Of a stretch of DNA of 64,000 bases, positions 35,069 to 43,473 are shown piece after piece. The notes under the pieces are model-generated. The model did no database searches, had not been told where the DNA came from, and was given only the letters and a program-made list of their open reading frames with translations. The position numbers and the translations under genes are program-made. Where the stretch lies: the NCBI RefSeq assembly GCF_018390515.1, contig NZ_JAHBBK010000003.1:496001-560000 (forward strand), read 5' to 3'. How positions within the stretch are numbered: the stretch's first letter is position 1; every line of letters begins with the position of its first letter. The stretch comes from Mucilaginibacter sp. Bleaf8 (GTDB taxonomy: Bacteria > Bacteroidota > Bacteroidia > Sphingobacteriales > Sphingobacteriaceae).

Positions 35069-36331
35069 TTATGCCGTAGCGGCTTTATTTGTTTGGGCGC
35101 TGCGGCCAGTTTCTTTTAAAAACATACTGATGATGATAGCCAGGGCAATGCCGGCTATCAGGAACAGCCCGGCCGACTCAAAATGCCGGGCATGATCGGT
35201 TGTAGTAGTAAGCGTTTTACCATACAAACGGCTGAATAGTGGGCCAAGCAAAGCCGTTACGCCAAATGTAATAAAGTTAATTGCCCCTGTTGCGCTACCT
35301 TTCACTTTATCCGGGTTCACTTCTTTAATAATAGAGTAAGGAATCATGGCCGCGCCCGATCCTATGCCCATCAATAGCATACTGATGTAAGACGGAAGCA
35401 AGGTGGGCATGTAAAGCATTTGTGCAATACTCAAAATCATTACCACGCAACCGCCTATCAAAGCAGGTTTGCGGCGTCCGGCCACATCCGCCAGCCAGCC
35501 CAGTAACGGACAGCCAACTACCCAGCCCAACGGCACCATGGAGCTGATCAAGGTAGCTTGCTGGTAGCTTTCGCCTCTGTCTTGCTGAAAAAATACCACG
35601 CCCCAAACCATAATAAATACCGTGGTTGGTGCAAACAATAACCCCGAAACCAGGCCGCACAGGTAAGATTGTGTGTTGCTGAATACAATTTTGTAAGGTG
35701 CCAGCAAGCTGCCTTTCTTTTCTGTTAACTGCTGGTGCTTTTCTGCAGGTGTAATCACGAACTGTGCAATACATAATATCAGGCAAATGATGCCGATACC
35801 AATCCAAAATGCAGGCAGGGTTACACCTCCGTGTATCATAGGCGCCACAATATACTGCCCCGCTGTGCCGCCCAGCATACCCAGGCATTGCGTAAAACCG
35901 ATAGCAGTAGCTAATGATCGGGACGAAAAGCCTTTACTGGCCAGATAAACACATCCGGGAAAGGCAAATGCCGAACCTGCTCCCTGCAGCAAACGACCCA
36001 GGTCACCAGCCAAAATGTTAGATATAGCAAATAAGATACAACCAATACCTAATATGGCTATGCCGGCAGTAACGGTATTTTTAGCGCCGACCCTATCCAG
36101 CGCTACGCCTGCCACTAAGCTGGTTACCGAATAGGTATAATAATACATACCTACAATACTGCTCACACCAACAGCCGTTAGCCCAAAAAAGCCCGAAAGC
36201 TCGGTAATCATAACCGATGGCGAGGAGCGCACAGCATATTCAAAAAAATAAAACAGCAAGCCAATCACCCAGGCAATAATGTATGGCCGGGTTGACTGGC
36301 TGGTGGCTGTTGTTTCGGTGCTTTGCGGCAT
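35069..36331 (-). CDS. MFS transporter
   Basis: A 420-residue major facilitator with about twelve hydrophobic segments. The loop between helices 2 and 3 reads GVALDRVGAKNTV, the MFS motif A (G-x-x-x-D-R-x-G-x-+), and its copy in the second half is GWLADVAGRRKPA. The fifth helix holds GFTQCLGMLGGTAGQ. The sequence looks like the sugar-phosphate/organic-anion type MFS permeases, but the substrate cannot be told. The start ATG is at 36331. It is convergent with the acidic small gene and transcribed in the same direction as the serine hydrolase upstream (143 nt gap), so the two may or may not share a transcript. Confidence 0.88.
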   Translation of the reverse strand: MPQSTETTATSQSTRPYIIAWVIGLLFYFFEYAVRSSPSVMITELSGFFGLTAVGVSSIVGMYYYTYSVTSLVAGVALDRVGAKNTVTAGIAILGIGCILFAISNILAGDLGRLLQGAGSAFAFPGCVYLASKGFSSRSLATAIGFTQCLGMLGGTAGQYIVAPMIHGGVTLPAFWIGIGIICLILCIAQFVITPAEKHQQLTEKKGSLLAPYKIVFSNTQSYLCGLVSGLLFAPTTVFIMVWGVVFFQQDRGESYQQATLISSMVPLGWVVGCPLLGWLADVAGRRKPALIGGCVVMILSIAQMLYMPTLLPSYISMLLMGIGSGAAMIPYSIIKEVNPDKVKGSATGAINFITFGVTALLGPLFSRLYGKTLTTTTDHARHFESAGLFLIAGIALAIIISMFLKETGRSAQTNKAATA

Positions 36332-36474
36332 ATCAGGTAGTGTTCTTAATCGTTTAACAGCAATGTTGGATGACGGTTCGGTACAAATTGCTCTAAACCG
36401 TGTAAAAATTAAATAATTAGAGTCTCAGCAAGTAATAGCTTTTGGCTGATGCACCGGGATGAAAGAAGACTATG

Positions 36475-37989
36475 CTACTTCTTTCGGAATTCGTAAGGCG
36501 TGTATTCCACAAAGTCGGCCACCTTTACTTGTACGCCCACAACCCGGTTGTTTTGTACAATAAACGGAAATACGGCTTTGCCAAATTCCGGGTCCGAAAA
36601 GGTAACGTAAAAACGGTTACCGCCCAGTGGTTGCATACGGGCAAACATTTTAGGGTGATGCTCAAAGCGGGCTTCCAGGTCGTTGTTGTCACCTTTGCTG
36701 ATGGTCATGGTGCCATACACATCACTTACATACTTGCCGGTGTATTCGTTTAATGAAAGTGCCGGGCGCAGGTTAAGCATAGTAGAGTCACGCATGGATT
36801 TATTATGCTGCTGCTCCTGCGTCAGGTTATTACGAAAATCGGTCAGCGCTGCATCACTATGGCTGCGAAAAGGCATTTTCAGATAAGCATCAATAATGTC
36901 CAAGTTCAATGTAGTAATCAAATCGTTCTGATCGGTATTGGTCAAAATCACAATCCCCAGGTTCATATCAGGCACCAAGGTAACCGATGATACAAAGCCA
37001 CTTACGCCGCCGGTGTGCATGATCATGCGATGGCTTTTATAGCCCTTCAGCATCCAGCCCAGGCCATAAGCTACAAAGCCGCCGTTATCATCATCGCCCA
37101 ATAAGTTCTGCGGTTGCCGTGTAGCGCGTATAGCAGCTTCGGGAATTACCTGTTTGTTGGCCGATTTGCCGTTGCTCAGCAAGGCCAGCAGCCATTTGCT
37201 CATATCGGTAGCTGACGAGCTGATAGCGGCCGCTGCACCCAAATTGTCTAACTGTGCATAAGGTATGGCTATCAGCCGGCCGTCAGCAATGGTGTGTGCG
37301 GCCGATTTGTTGAAAGAGGTGGCCATATCCTTAGTTTGCGTCAACGTGCTGCTCATGCCCAGCGGCATCAGTAAGCTTTCCTTTACGTAAACCTCCCACG
37401 GTTTATTGGTTACTTTCTGTACAATTTCGCCTGCGGTTACATATGCAGCATTGGTATAGCCCCACTTGCTGCGAAATGGATAACGCGCCTTAATATGGCT
37501 CATTTTTTCGATAACTTCCTTACGGGATAAGTTGCTGGTGTAGTAAGTAAAATCACCCTGAAAGGTTTCAAAACCTATACGGTGGCACAGCAAATCCCGG
37601 ATAGTAGCCATTTCGCCGGCAGCCTTGTCATTCAGCTTAAAATCGGGCAGGTATTTGGTTACCTTATCGTCTAAGGATAGTTTACGCTCGGCTTGCAGGG
37701 TGGCCAGTGTTGTGGCTATAAAAGCTTTGGTATTGCTGCCAATCATGAACAGGGTATTTTCATCGGCTTTGGCGTTTACCCCAAGCTCTTTAATGCCATA
37801 ACCCTTGCGCAAAATAATGCGGGCATCCTTCACAATACATATGGCAGCGCCCGGTACGCGCCAGTTGGTGAGGGATCGGGTGATGTAATTATCCAGGCTG
37901 TCTGTAAAAAAACGGTTACGGTTAATGTTCTGAGCCGTTGCAGACCAGCCTGTAAAGCATATTAAAGCAAATAAGTATATCTTTTTCAT
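36475..37989 (-). CDS. Secreted class C beta-lactamase-like serine hydrolase (DUF3471)
   Basis: A 504-residue protein of the penicillin-binding/AmpC-like serine hydrolase family. A signal peptide (cleavage near WSATAQ) leads into the catalytic domain. The SxxK motif is at Ser85-Lys88 (GSNTK), the tyrosine motif in KWGYTNAAYV, and the third motif is HTGG in MIMHTGGVSGF. The C-terminal part (about 380-500) matches the DUF3471 domain often fused to such hydrolases, with YVSDVYGTMTISKGD. These enzymes cleave D-amino acid peptides or esters; a true beta-lactamase role is not supported by sequence. It shows strand continuity with the MFS gene downstream. Confidence 0.9.
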   Translation of the reverse strand: MKKIYLFALICFTGWSATAQNINRNRFFTDSLDNYITRSLTNWRVPGAAICIVKDARIILRKGYGIKELGVNAKADENTLFMIGSNTKAFIATTLATLQAERKLSLDDKVTKYLPDFKLNDKAAGEMATIRDLLCHRIGFETFQGDFTYYTSNLSRKEVIEKMSHIKARYPFRSKWGYTNAAYVTAGEIVQKVTNKPWEVYVKESLLMPLGMSSTLTQTKDMATSFNKSAAHTIADGRLIAIPYAQLDNLGAAAAISSSATDMSKWLLALLSNGKSANKQVIPEAAIRATRQPQNLLGDDDNGGFVAYGLGWMLKGYKSHRMIMHTGGVSGFVSSVTLVPDMNLGIVILTNTDQNDLITTLNLDIIDAYLKMPFRSHSDAALTDFRNNLTQEQQHNKSMRDSTMLNLRPALSLNEYTGKYVSDVYGTMTISKGDNNDLEARFEHHPKMFARMQPLGGNRFYVTFSDPEFGKAVFPFIVQNNRVVGVQVKVADFVEYTPYEFRKK

Positions 37990-38087
37990 GAAAATGGCAA
38001 ATGCGATAATCGTTTTAAAATATTAATTTAACGCAATTTTTATGACAGCATTATAGTACAATCAACTTTAACTATCGAGTGCAATAT

Positions 38088-40265
38088 ATGAACATCAAAT
38101 TTTACAGGTCGGTTTTAGCGGCTTTATTTTTGGCTGCAGTAACGCTGGGGCAAGGTGCAAAAGCACAAGGGCTGCAGTGGGCAAAAGACGGCTATCATTT
38201 TTACACCACCAATAACGGCGAGATTGTAGAAATGGACATTCGCAATCCAGGTAACCCTACCGTACTGGTAAACCAGGCGGCCCTGACGCCTGCAGGCCAC
38301 AGCGCAATCAGTGTAAGACGTTTTTCTTTTTCGGATGATCGTCAGAAAATCCTGATCAATACCAATACCAAACGGGTTTGGCGTTATGATACCCGTGGCG
38401 ACTATTGGGTATACGATATCAAAACCAAAGCGATGACCCAACTGGGTAAAAACCTTCCTGCATCATCACTTATGTTTGCTAAAATATCGCCGGATGGTAC
38501 AAAAGCAGCTTATGTAAGCGAGCATAATGTTTATGTGGAAGATTTGGCTGGCGGTACACCGCGTGCGCTAAGCACTGATGGTACCAAACGCCTCATCAAT
38601 GGTACGTTCGACTGGGCTTATGAAGAAGAGTTTGATTGCCGTGATGGTTTCCGCTGGTCGCCTGATAGCCGCAATATTGCCTATTGGCAAATTGATGCAA
38701 CCAAGATACGTAACTATCTGATGCTGAATACTACGGATTCGGCCTATTCATTCAACGTGCCGGTAGAGTACCCGGTATCCGGTACCGACCCGAGCGCTTG
38801 CCGTTTAAAGGTGGTTAACGTAACTGACGGTAAAACCATCAACGTAAACATTCCGGGTGATGCCGTGCAGCATTACATTCCGCGTATGGAGTGGGCTAAT
38901 AACGGAAATGAGCTGATATTACAGCAACTTAACCGTGCGCAAAATGACAGCAAGATTTTTATCTGCAATATTTCAAGCAACGCTTCAAGAGTGATTTTCC
39001 AGGAGCAGGACAAAGCCTGGGTTGAAGCCAAAGATGAAGCCATAGGCTGGGACTGGATCGAAAACGGTAAAAAGTTTATCTGGCTGAGCGAGAAAGACGG
39101 CTGGCGCCATGCTTACAGCATTGATCGTTTTGGTAAGGCCAAACTGCTTACCCCCGGTAATTATGATGTGGTAAGTGTGAGTTTAATTGATGAGCCGCAC
39201 GGTTACATCTACTTCATTGCCTCGCCCGAGAATGCGGCACAGCGTTATTTATACCGCGTTAAGCTAACCGGATCAGCACCGCAGCGTGTTAGCCCGGCCG
39301 ATCAGCCCGGTACACACAGCTATGATATTTCGCCTAACGGCCTGGTAGCTATCCATACCTTTAACAATAGCTATACGCCTTACATGCGCGAGCAAATCAG
39401 CTTGCCTGAACACAAGCCGCTGGATGGCAAGCCAACACAAATCAAGGTAGATCCATCTGCTGTTAAAAACAAGGCAGAATTTTTTACCGTTACCACGGCT
39501 GATGGTGTGAAAATGGATGGCTGGATGATGAAGCCTACCAACTTCGACCCAACTAAAAAGTACCCGATCTTATTCTACGTTTATGGTGAACCTGCTTCAC
39601 AAACCGCAGCTGATGTTTGGGGCGCTGGCCGTAATCGCGAGTATGCCGGGAATATGGCCGATGATGGTTATATTTATGTATCAATGGATAACCGTGGTGC
39701 ACCGGTGCCTAAAGGCCGTGAGTGGCGCAAAGCTATTTACCGCAACATTGGTATCCTAAACGTGCGCGATCAGGCTATGGCTGCTAAAGCGCTGTTTGCT
39801 AAAAACTCGTTTATTGACACTTCCCGCGTGGCAGTTTGGGGCTGGAGCGGTGGCGGTTCATCAACCCTTAACCTGATGTTCCAATATCCGGAAATTTACA
39901 AAACCGGTATTGCCGTGGCTGCTGTAGGTAACCAGTTAACTTATGATAACATTTACCAGGAACGTTATATGGGCGTGCCTATTGACGAGGAAAGCCGTTC
40001 TTACTTCATTAAAGGATCGCCGGTTACACATGCTAAAAACCTGCGTGGTAACCTGCTGTATGTGCATGGTACCGGCGATGATAACGTGCATTACAACAAT
40101 GCCGAGCAACTGATAAACCAACTGGTTAAATACAACAAGCAGTTCCAGCTGATGTCTTACCCTAACCGTACGCATGGTATATCTGAAGGTGAAGGCACCG
40201 TGCAGCACCTGCGCACTTTATATACCAACTATTTAAGAGAACACTGCCCTCCGGGTGCCAGATAA
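38088..40265 (+). CDS. Prolyl oligopeptidase/dipeptidyl-peptidase IV family (S9) peptidase
   Basis: A 725-residue secreted peptidase. The signal peptide ends near GAKAQG. The N-terminal half is a beta-propeller of the DPP-IV type (DPPIV_N) with FRWSPDSRNIAYWQ and WDWIENGKKFIWLSEKDGW. The C-terminal alpha/beta-hydrolase domain has the nucleophile elbow VWGWSGGG, the acid in HGTGDDNVHY and the base in NRTHGISEG. DPP-IV enzymes release X-Pro or X-Ala dipeptides from N termini. A glutamate pair in the propeller (YEEEFDCRDG) matches the DPP-IV substrate-amine binding EE motif. An ATG at 38088 is preferred over the GTG at 38079. A terminator shared with ssb follows. Confidence 0.94.
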   Translation: MNIKFYRSVLAALFLAAVTLGQGAKAQGLQWAKDGYHFYTTNNGEIVEMDIRNPGNPTVLVNQAALTPAGHSAISVRRFSFSDDRQKILINTNTKRVWRYDTRGDYWVYDIKTKAMTQLGKNLPASSLMFAKISPDGTKAAYVSEHNVYVEDLAGGTPRALSTDGTKRLINGTFDWAYEEEFDCRDGFRWSPDSRNIAYWQIDATKIRNYLMLNTTDSAYSFNVPVEYPVSGTDPSACRLKVVNVTDGKTINVNIPGDAVQHYIPRMEWANNGNELILQQLNRAQNDSKIFICNISSNASRVIFQEQDKAWVEAKDEAIGWDWIENGKKFIWLSEKDGWRHAYSIDRFGKAKLLTPGNYDVVSVSLIDEPHGYIYFIASPENAAQRYLYRVKLTGSAPQRVSPADQPGTHSYDISPNGLVAIHTFNNSYTPYMREQISLPEHKPLDGKPTQIKVDPSAVKNKAEFFTVTTADGVKMDGWMMKPTNFDPTKKYPILFYVYGEPASQTAADVWGAGRNREYAGNMADDGYIYVSMDNRGAPVPKGREWRKAIYRNIGILNVRDQAMAAKALFAKNSFIDTSRVAVWGWSGGGSSTLNLMFQYPEIYKTGIAVAAVGNQLTYDNIYQERYMGVPIDEESRSYFIKGSPVTHAKNLRGNLLYVHGTGDDNVHYNNAEQLINQLVKYNKQFQLMSYPNRTHGISEGEGTVQHLRTLYTNYLREHCPPGAR

Positions 40266-40270
40266 CAAAC

Positions 40271-40306
40271 AAAAAAGCCCTGCCGGTTCCGGCAGGGCTT
40301 TTTTTT
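40271..40306. terminator. Bidirectional terminator between DPP-IV-like gene and ssb
   Basis: A 16-bp perfect stem (40271-40286 with 40289-40304) with only 2 nt in the loop, A-rich on the left and T-rich on the right. It ends the DPP-IV-like transcript and the convergent mutY-ssb operon. Confidence 0.88.
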
Positions 40307-40330
40307 GGGTTTATAATTGGTTAAAAATCT

Positions 40331-40762
40331 TTAAAATGGCAGGTCATCAGCGTCGGTCAAACGGTTGTAGCCGGCATCAGCAGCAACTTCTGCTTTGGCG
40401 GGCTGCCTTTGCGCATCATTGGTGTCAAAATCGCTTTTACGGCCTAGTATGGTAAAGTTTTCAGCCACAATTTCGGTAGTATATTTCTTAACGCCTCCTT
40501 TATCCTCAAAAGAGCGGGTGCGTAATTTACCTTCAATGTAAACCAGTTTACCTTTCTGCAAGTATTTGGCGGCCACATCGGCCAGGCCACGCCACATAAC
40601 AATGTTATGCCATTCGGTTTGCTCAATCTTTCGGCCCTCCTTATTAAAGGTCTCAGAAGTGGCTAACGGAAAACTGGCTACTGATACGCCACCATCCAGA
40701 TGCCTTACTTCCGGGTCCTTGCCTAAGTGGCCTACCAGAATTACTTTGTTTATTCCAGACAT
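40331..40762 (-). CDS. ssb: Single-stranded DNA-binding protein
   Basis: A 143-residue SSB. The OB-fold covers about residues 1-110, with MSGINKVILVGHLGKDPEVR, WHNIVMWRGLADVAAKYLQKG and VYIEGKLRTRSFEDKGG. After a short linker the acidic tip ends in DADDLPF, the docking site for repair and replication partners. It coats single-stranded DNA in replication, recombination and repair. It follows mutY on the same strand with a 6-nt gap, so it is in an operon with mutY. In flavobacteria this pair is known to be followed by gldE and gldD, which are missing here. Confidence 0.96.
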   Translation of the reverse strand: MSGINKVILVGHLGKDPEVRHLDGGVSVASFPLATSETFNKEGRKIEQTEWHNIVMWRGLADVAAKYLQKGKLVYIEGKLRTRSFEDKGGVKKYTTEIVAENFTILGRKSDFDTNDAQRQPAKAEVAADAGYNRLTDADDLPF

Positions 40763-40768
40763 GTGTAG

Positions 40769-41836
40769 TTAGAAAAAAAGAGAATTGTATTTAAATTTAA
40801 AAATATTAGTTAAAAATATAAAAATGATTTTAGGCTGTGCTAATTTTTTTAAATTTTCTGCGTCTGTAAAAAACCAGTTTTCGTCTGGGTTTTGTATTGT
40901 GTTTTCTATATGTATAAACCGTACGGTTAGCCGTTGGTGAGTAAGTGCAAATTTCTGCAGGCCGAAAGCTTCTTTAATTTTTACGTTTTTGCCAAAATAG
41001 TGCTGAGCCTGTGGTAGTTGTATAACCTCATGGGCTGGTAAAAGCTCGGGTGTTTCGATCAAAGGCAGGTCATACATATTCGCCCAAATATCATTGCCTC
41101 CGCGCTTGTTCATTAAAAAGCGGTCATCATCAGTTATCAAAAAATAATTGAAGAAACGCTCCTTTATTTTAACCGTTTTGAGTTTAACCGGCAGGTAATT
41201 GATTGCGTTATGCTTAAAAGCCTCGCAACCGGTACGCACCGGGCAAATACCGCATGCTGGATTTTTAGGTTTGCACAGCATCGCACCAAACTCCATCATA
41301 GCCTGGTTGTGCAGGCCGGGGTGCTCATGGTTTAGTACCTCATCGGCCAGTTGCTGGAAAAGCTTTTTGCCTTTGTTGCTGTTGATAGGCTCATCAATGC
41401 CAAAGTAGCGGGCCAGCACACGGTATACGTTACCATCCACCACCGCCTTAGCTTCATTGGCCGAAAAAGAGGATATGGCAGCGGCTGTATATTCACCTAT
41501 ACCTTTTAATTTGATCAGATCCTGGTAGGCTGTCGGAAACTTGCCGCCGTATTGCTGCTGCACCAGCTGGGCTGTTTTAAGCATATTGCGTCCGCGCGAG
41601 TAATAGCCCAAGCCCTGCCAAAGCTTCAAGATATCGTCTTCGCTGGCATTGGCAAAATGAGTAACGGTGGGGTAATTTTCCAGGAAGCGGTTAAAGTAGG
41701 GCAGGCCCTGCTCAACCCGGGTTTGTTGCAAAATTATTTCAGAAAGCCAGATAATATAGGGGTCGGTAGTGTGGCGCCAGGGCAAATCACGCTTGTTTTC
41801 CTGGTACCAATTTACCAGCTCGTGGGCAAACATCAT
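40769..41836 (-). CDS. mutY: A/G-specific adenine glycosylase
   Basis: A 355-residue MutY, which removes adenine mispaired with 8-oxoguanine. The N-terminal glycosylase domain has DLPWRHTTDPYIIWLSEIILQQTR, GLGYYSRGRN, the helix-hairpin-helix LIKLKGIGEYTAAAISSF with the catalytic Asp in VDGNVYRVL. The 4Fe-4S cluster cysteines are in CKPKNPACGICPVRTGC. The C-terminal domain is MutT-like. The ATG at 41836 is chosen because an exact promoter box ends 6 nt upstream. The longer frame from 41887 would cross that box. It is first in an operon with ssb and divergent from the HU gene. Confidence 0.95.
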   Translation of the reverse strand: MMFAHELVNWYQENKRDLPWRHTTDPYIIWLSEIILQQTRVEQGLPYFNRFLENYPTVTHFANASEDDILKLWQGLGYYSRGRNMLKTAQLVQQQYGGKFPTAYQDLIKLKGIGEYTAAAISSFSANEAKAVVDGNVYRVLARYFGIDEPINSNKGKKLFQQLADEVLNHEHPGLHNQAMMEFGAMLCKPKNPACGICPVRTGCEAFKHNAINYLPVKLKTVKIKERFFNYFLITDDDRFLMNKRGGNDIWANMYDLPLIETPELLPAHEVIQLPQAQHYFGKNVKIKEAFGLQKFALTHQRLTVRFIHIENTIQNPDENWFFTDAENLKKLAQPKIIFIFLTNIFKFKYNSLFF

Positions 41837-41842
41837 TACTAA

Positions 41843-41850
41843 CAAATTTA
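41843..41850 (-). promoter_or_regulatory. TAnnTTTG -7 promoter box for mutY-ssb
   Basis: TAAATTTG on the minus strand ends 6 nt before the ATG at 41836. This again predicts a leaderless or nearly leaderless mRNA. It forms half of a divergent promoter region with the HU gene, whose box is at 41956. Confidence 0.55.
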
Positions 41851-41955
41851 ACAAACAACGGCCGTTTAATGGTAAACATGGTGTCATGTTTACGCTTTGT
41901 TTGACTGCATTTCAAAAAAAACCATCTTTTATTTCAAAATCTCCCTTTAAACCTA

Positions 41956-41963
41956 TACTTTTG
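41956..41963 (+). promoter_or_regulatory. TAnnTTTG -7 promoter box for the HU gene
   Basis: TACTTTTG is an exact match, 51 nt before the HU ATG at 42015, giving a leader of about 45 nt. No good -33 TTG is visible at the usual distance. Confidence 0.5.
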
Positions 41964-42014
41964 CAACCCCAAAACAGTTAAGTATTTACATAAAAATAAC
42001 AAGGAAAAAGAGAC

Positions 42015-42320
42015 ATGACTAAGGCGGAAATTATAGCTGAAATCTCAACTAAGACTGGGATAGAAAAAGTTGACGTTCAGGAAACTGTTGAGGCGTTTTT
42101 TAAAGTAGTTAAAAACTCAATGGTGGGTGGCGAGAACGTTTATGTAAGAGGTTTCGGAAGCTTTGTTGTAAAAAAGAGAGCTAAGAAAACTGCTCGTAAC
42201 ATTTCAAAAAATACCGCTATTATTATCCCCGAGCATTTTGTGCCGAGCTTTAAACCGGCAAAGACCTTTGTTGAAAAAGTAAAATCAGGCAACAAAGCAG
42301 AAAAAACTAAAAAAGCTTAA
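42015..42320 (+). CDS. HU/IHF family DNA-binding protein
   Basis: A 101-residue nucleoid protein of the HU/IHF fold: an N-terminal helical dimer part, FGSFVVKKRAKKTARN as the start of the DNA-binding arm, and a lysine-rich C-terminal tail (KVKSGNKAEKTKKA). The arm tip reads ISKNTAIIIPEHFVPSFKPAK, close to the consensus NPxTGExxxIPAxxxPxFKPGK but with TGE changed. It bends DNA and may act in nucleoid structure, but a precise HU or IHF role cannot be given. The gene heads a compact set (HU, TPR protein, a 29-residue protein, rng). Confidence 0.93.
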   Translation: MTKAEIIAEISTKTGIEKVDVQETVEAFFKVVKNSMVGGENVYVRGFGSFVVKKRAKKTARNISKNTAIIIPEHFVPSFKPAKTFVEKVKSGNKAEKTKKA

Positions 42321-42331
42321 TTTTTAAAGAT

Positions 42332-43237
42332 ATGAATACAAAACAAATAGTTGTAGTGGTAGCCGTTTTAGGAGTCATGGGCTATTTGTATTCATTACCG
42401 CCGAAAGGCTTAATTAAAGAAGACAGCGGCCATACAGGCGGCCAGCAGTCGGCAACAGCCGGTCAAATGGGCCGTCCTGCTGCAGCCAATGTAAAGGTTG
42501 ATGTGAAAATGGTATCAGAGCCGGCTAAAGCCGCTATTGGTCCGCAGGCATCAGCCGCCATCAACGATCTGGAAAGCCAGCTAAGCAAAGCTTCTGCAGC
42601 TACCGAAAAGGTGGCTTTGCAGCAAGAACTGGCCCGCAAGTGGGATGATGTAAAGCAAGCTGCACCGGCAGCATTTTATTACCAGGCGCTGGCTCAAAGC
42701 CGCAACCAGTTTCAGGATTGGTTAACAGCTGGTAACCGGTTTAATGATGCGTATAAGTTTTCGCAGGATACGGCTATGCAGCCGGCTTTTGTAACCAATG
42801 CAATACAGGCGTTTAAAGCTGCCCGTACGCTGGATGCAAAAAAATTAGATGCACAAACAGGTTTAGGTATTGCTTATGTAAACCAAACCAGCCTGGGTAT
42901 GATGGATCCCGAAGGTGGCTCACCAATGCAGGGTATCACCCTTTTGCTTGATGTGGTTGCCAAAGATCCGGACAACTGGAATGCTAACCTGAACCTTGGC
43001 CAGTTTGCCATGAAATCAGGCCAGTACCAGAAAGCGGTTGATCGTTTCAAAAAAATGATTGCGCAAAATAATCATAACTCCAAGCTGGAACCTTATTTTT
43101 ACCTGGCCGAAAGCTATAAGCAGCTGGGTATGAAACAGGATGCAATAGCAGCTTACCAGCAGTGCAAAGAAATGATGTCTGATGATCCGGCTTTTGGAAA
43201 ACGCATCGATCAGTTTATAACAGAATTAAAAAATTAA
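42332..43237 (+). CDS. TPR repeat protein with N-terminal membrane anchor
   Basis: A 301-residue protein with one N-terminal hydrophobic segment (residues about 6-22, VVVVAVLGVMGYLYSLP) acting as anchor or uncleaved signal. A polar linker leads to a TPR-like domain at about 80-295, with GLGIAYVNQT, NLNLGQFAMKSGQYQKAVDRFKK and YLAESYKQLGMKQDAIAAYQ matching TPR pattern. TPR domains mediate protein contacts, here on the outer face of the inner membrane. It starts 11 nt after the HU gene, with which it is probably co-transcribed. This HU-TPR-rng order recurs in Bacteroidota, as far as I recall. Confidence 0.82.
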   Translation: MNTKQIVVVVAVLGVMGYLYSLPPKGLIKEDSGHTGGQQSATAGQMGRPAAANVKVDVKMVSEPAKAAIGPQASAAINDLESQLSKASAATEKVALQQELARKWDDVKQAAPAAFYYQALAQSRNQFQDWLTAGNRFNDAYKFSQDTAMQPAFVTNAIQAFKAARTLDAKKLDAQTGLGIAYVNQTSLGMMDPEGGSPMQGITLLLDVVAKDPDNWNANLNLGQFAMKSGQYQKAVDRFKKMIAQNNHNSKLEPYFYLAESYKQLGMKQDAIAAYQQCKEMMSDDPAFGKRIDQFITELKN

Positions 43238-43259
43238 ATAACCTTTAAAATTTATTATT

Positions 43260-43349
43260 ATGCCAAGCGGTAAAAAACGTAAAAGACATAAAATGGCTAC
43301 CCACAAACGTAAAAAACGTTTAAGAAAAAACAGACATAAAAAGAAATAA
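43260..43349 (+). CDS. AURKAIP1/COX24-domain (bS22/mS38-like) ribosomal protein
   Basis: A 29-residue ORF too short for most ORF callers: ATG at 43260, stop at 43347-43349. Eighteen of 29 residues are Lys or Arg and the rest are mostly His, Met and Asn, with a KRKRHKMATHKRKKRLRK core. This matches what I know of the AURKAIP1/COX24 C-terminal domain. That domain is shared by the mitochondrial ribosomal protein mS38 and the mycobacterial bS22. In those proteins the peptide lies on the small subunit near the decoding region. It starts 23 nt after the TPR gene stop and is followed by a terminator before rng. The identification is by pattern, without a search. Confidence 0.8.
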   Translation: MPSGKKRKRHKMATHKRKKRLRKNRHKKK

Positions 43350-43368
43350 GCGCTTTTTATAGCCTTTT

Positions 43369-43416
43369 ATTTGCCTGTTGGCTGCTTTTAGGCACCGGCA
43401 GGCAAATTTTATTTTT
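43369..43416 (+). terminator. Terminator after the HU-TPR-bS22-like genes
   Basis: A 9-bp outer stem (43369-43377 with 43399-43407) with a larger partly paired loop is followed by a T-rich tract. It separates the small ribosomal-protein-like gene from rng. Confidence 0.55.
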
Positions 43417-43473
43417 GTTTTTATCTTCTTATTAATGCGCGGCGCTTTGCCGCATGAAGAAATGGAGTAGCAG

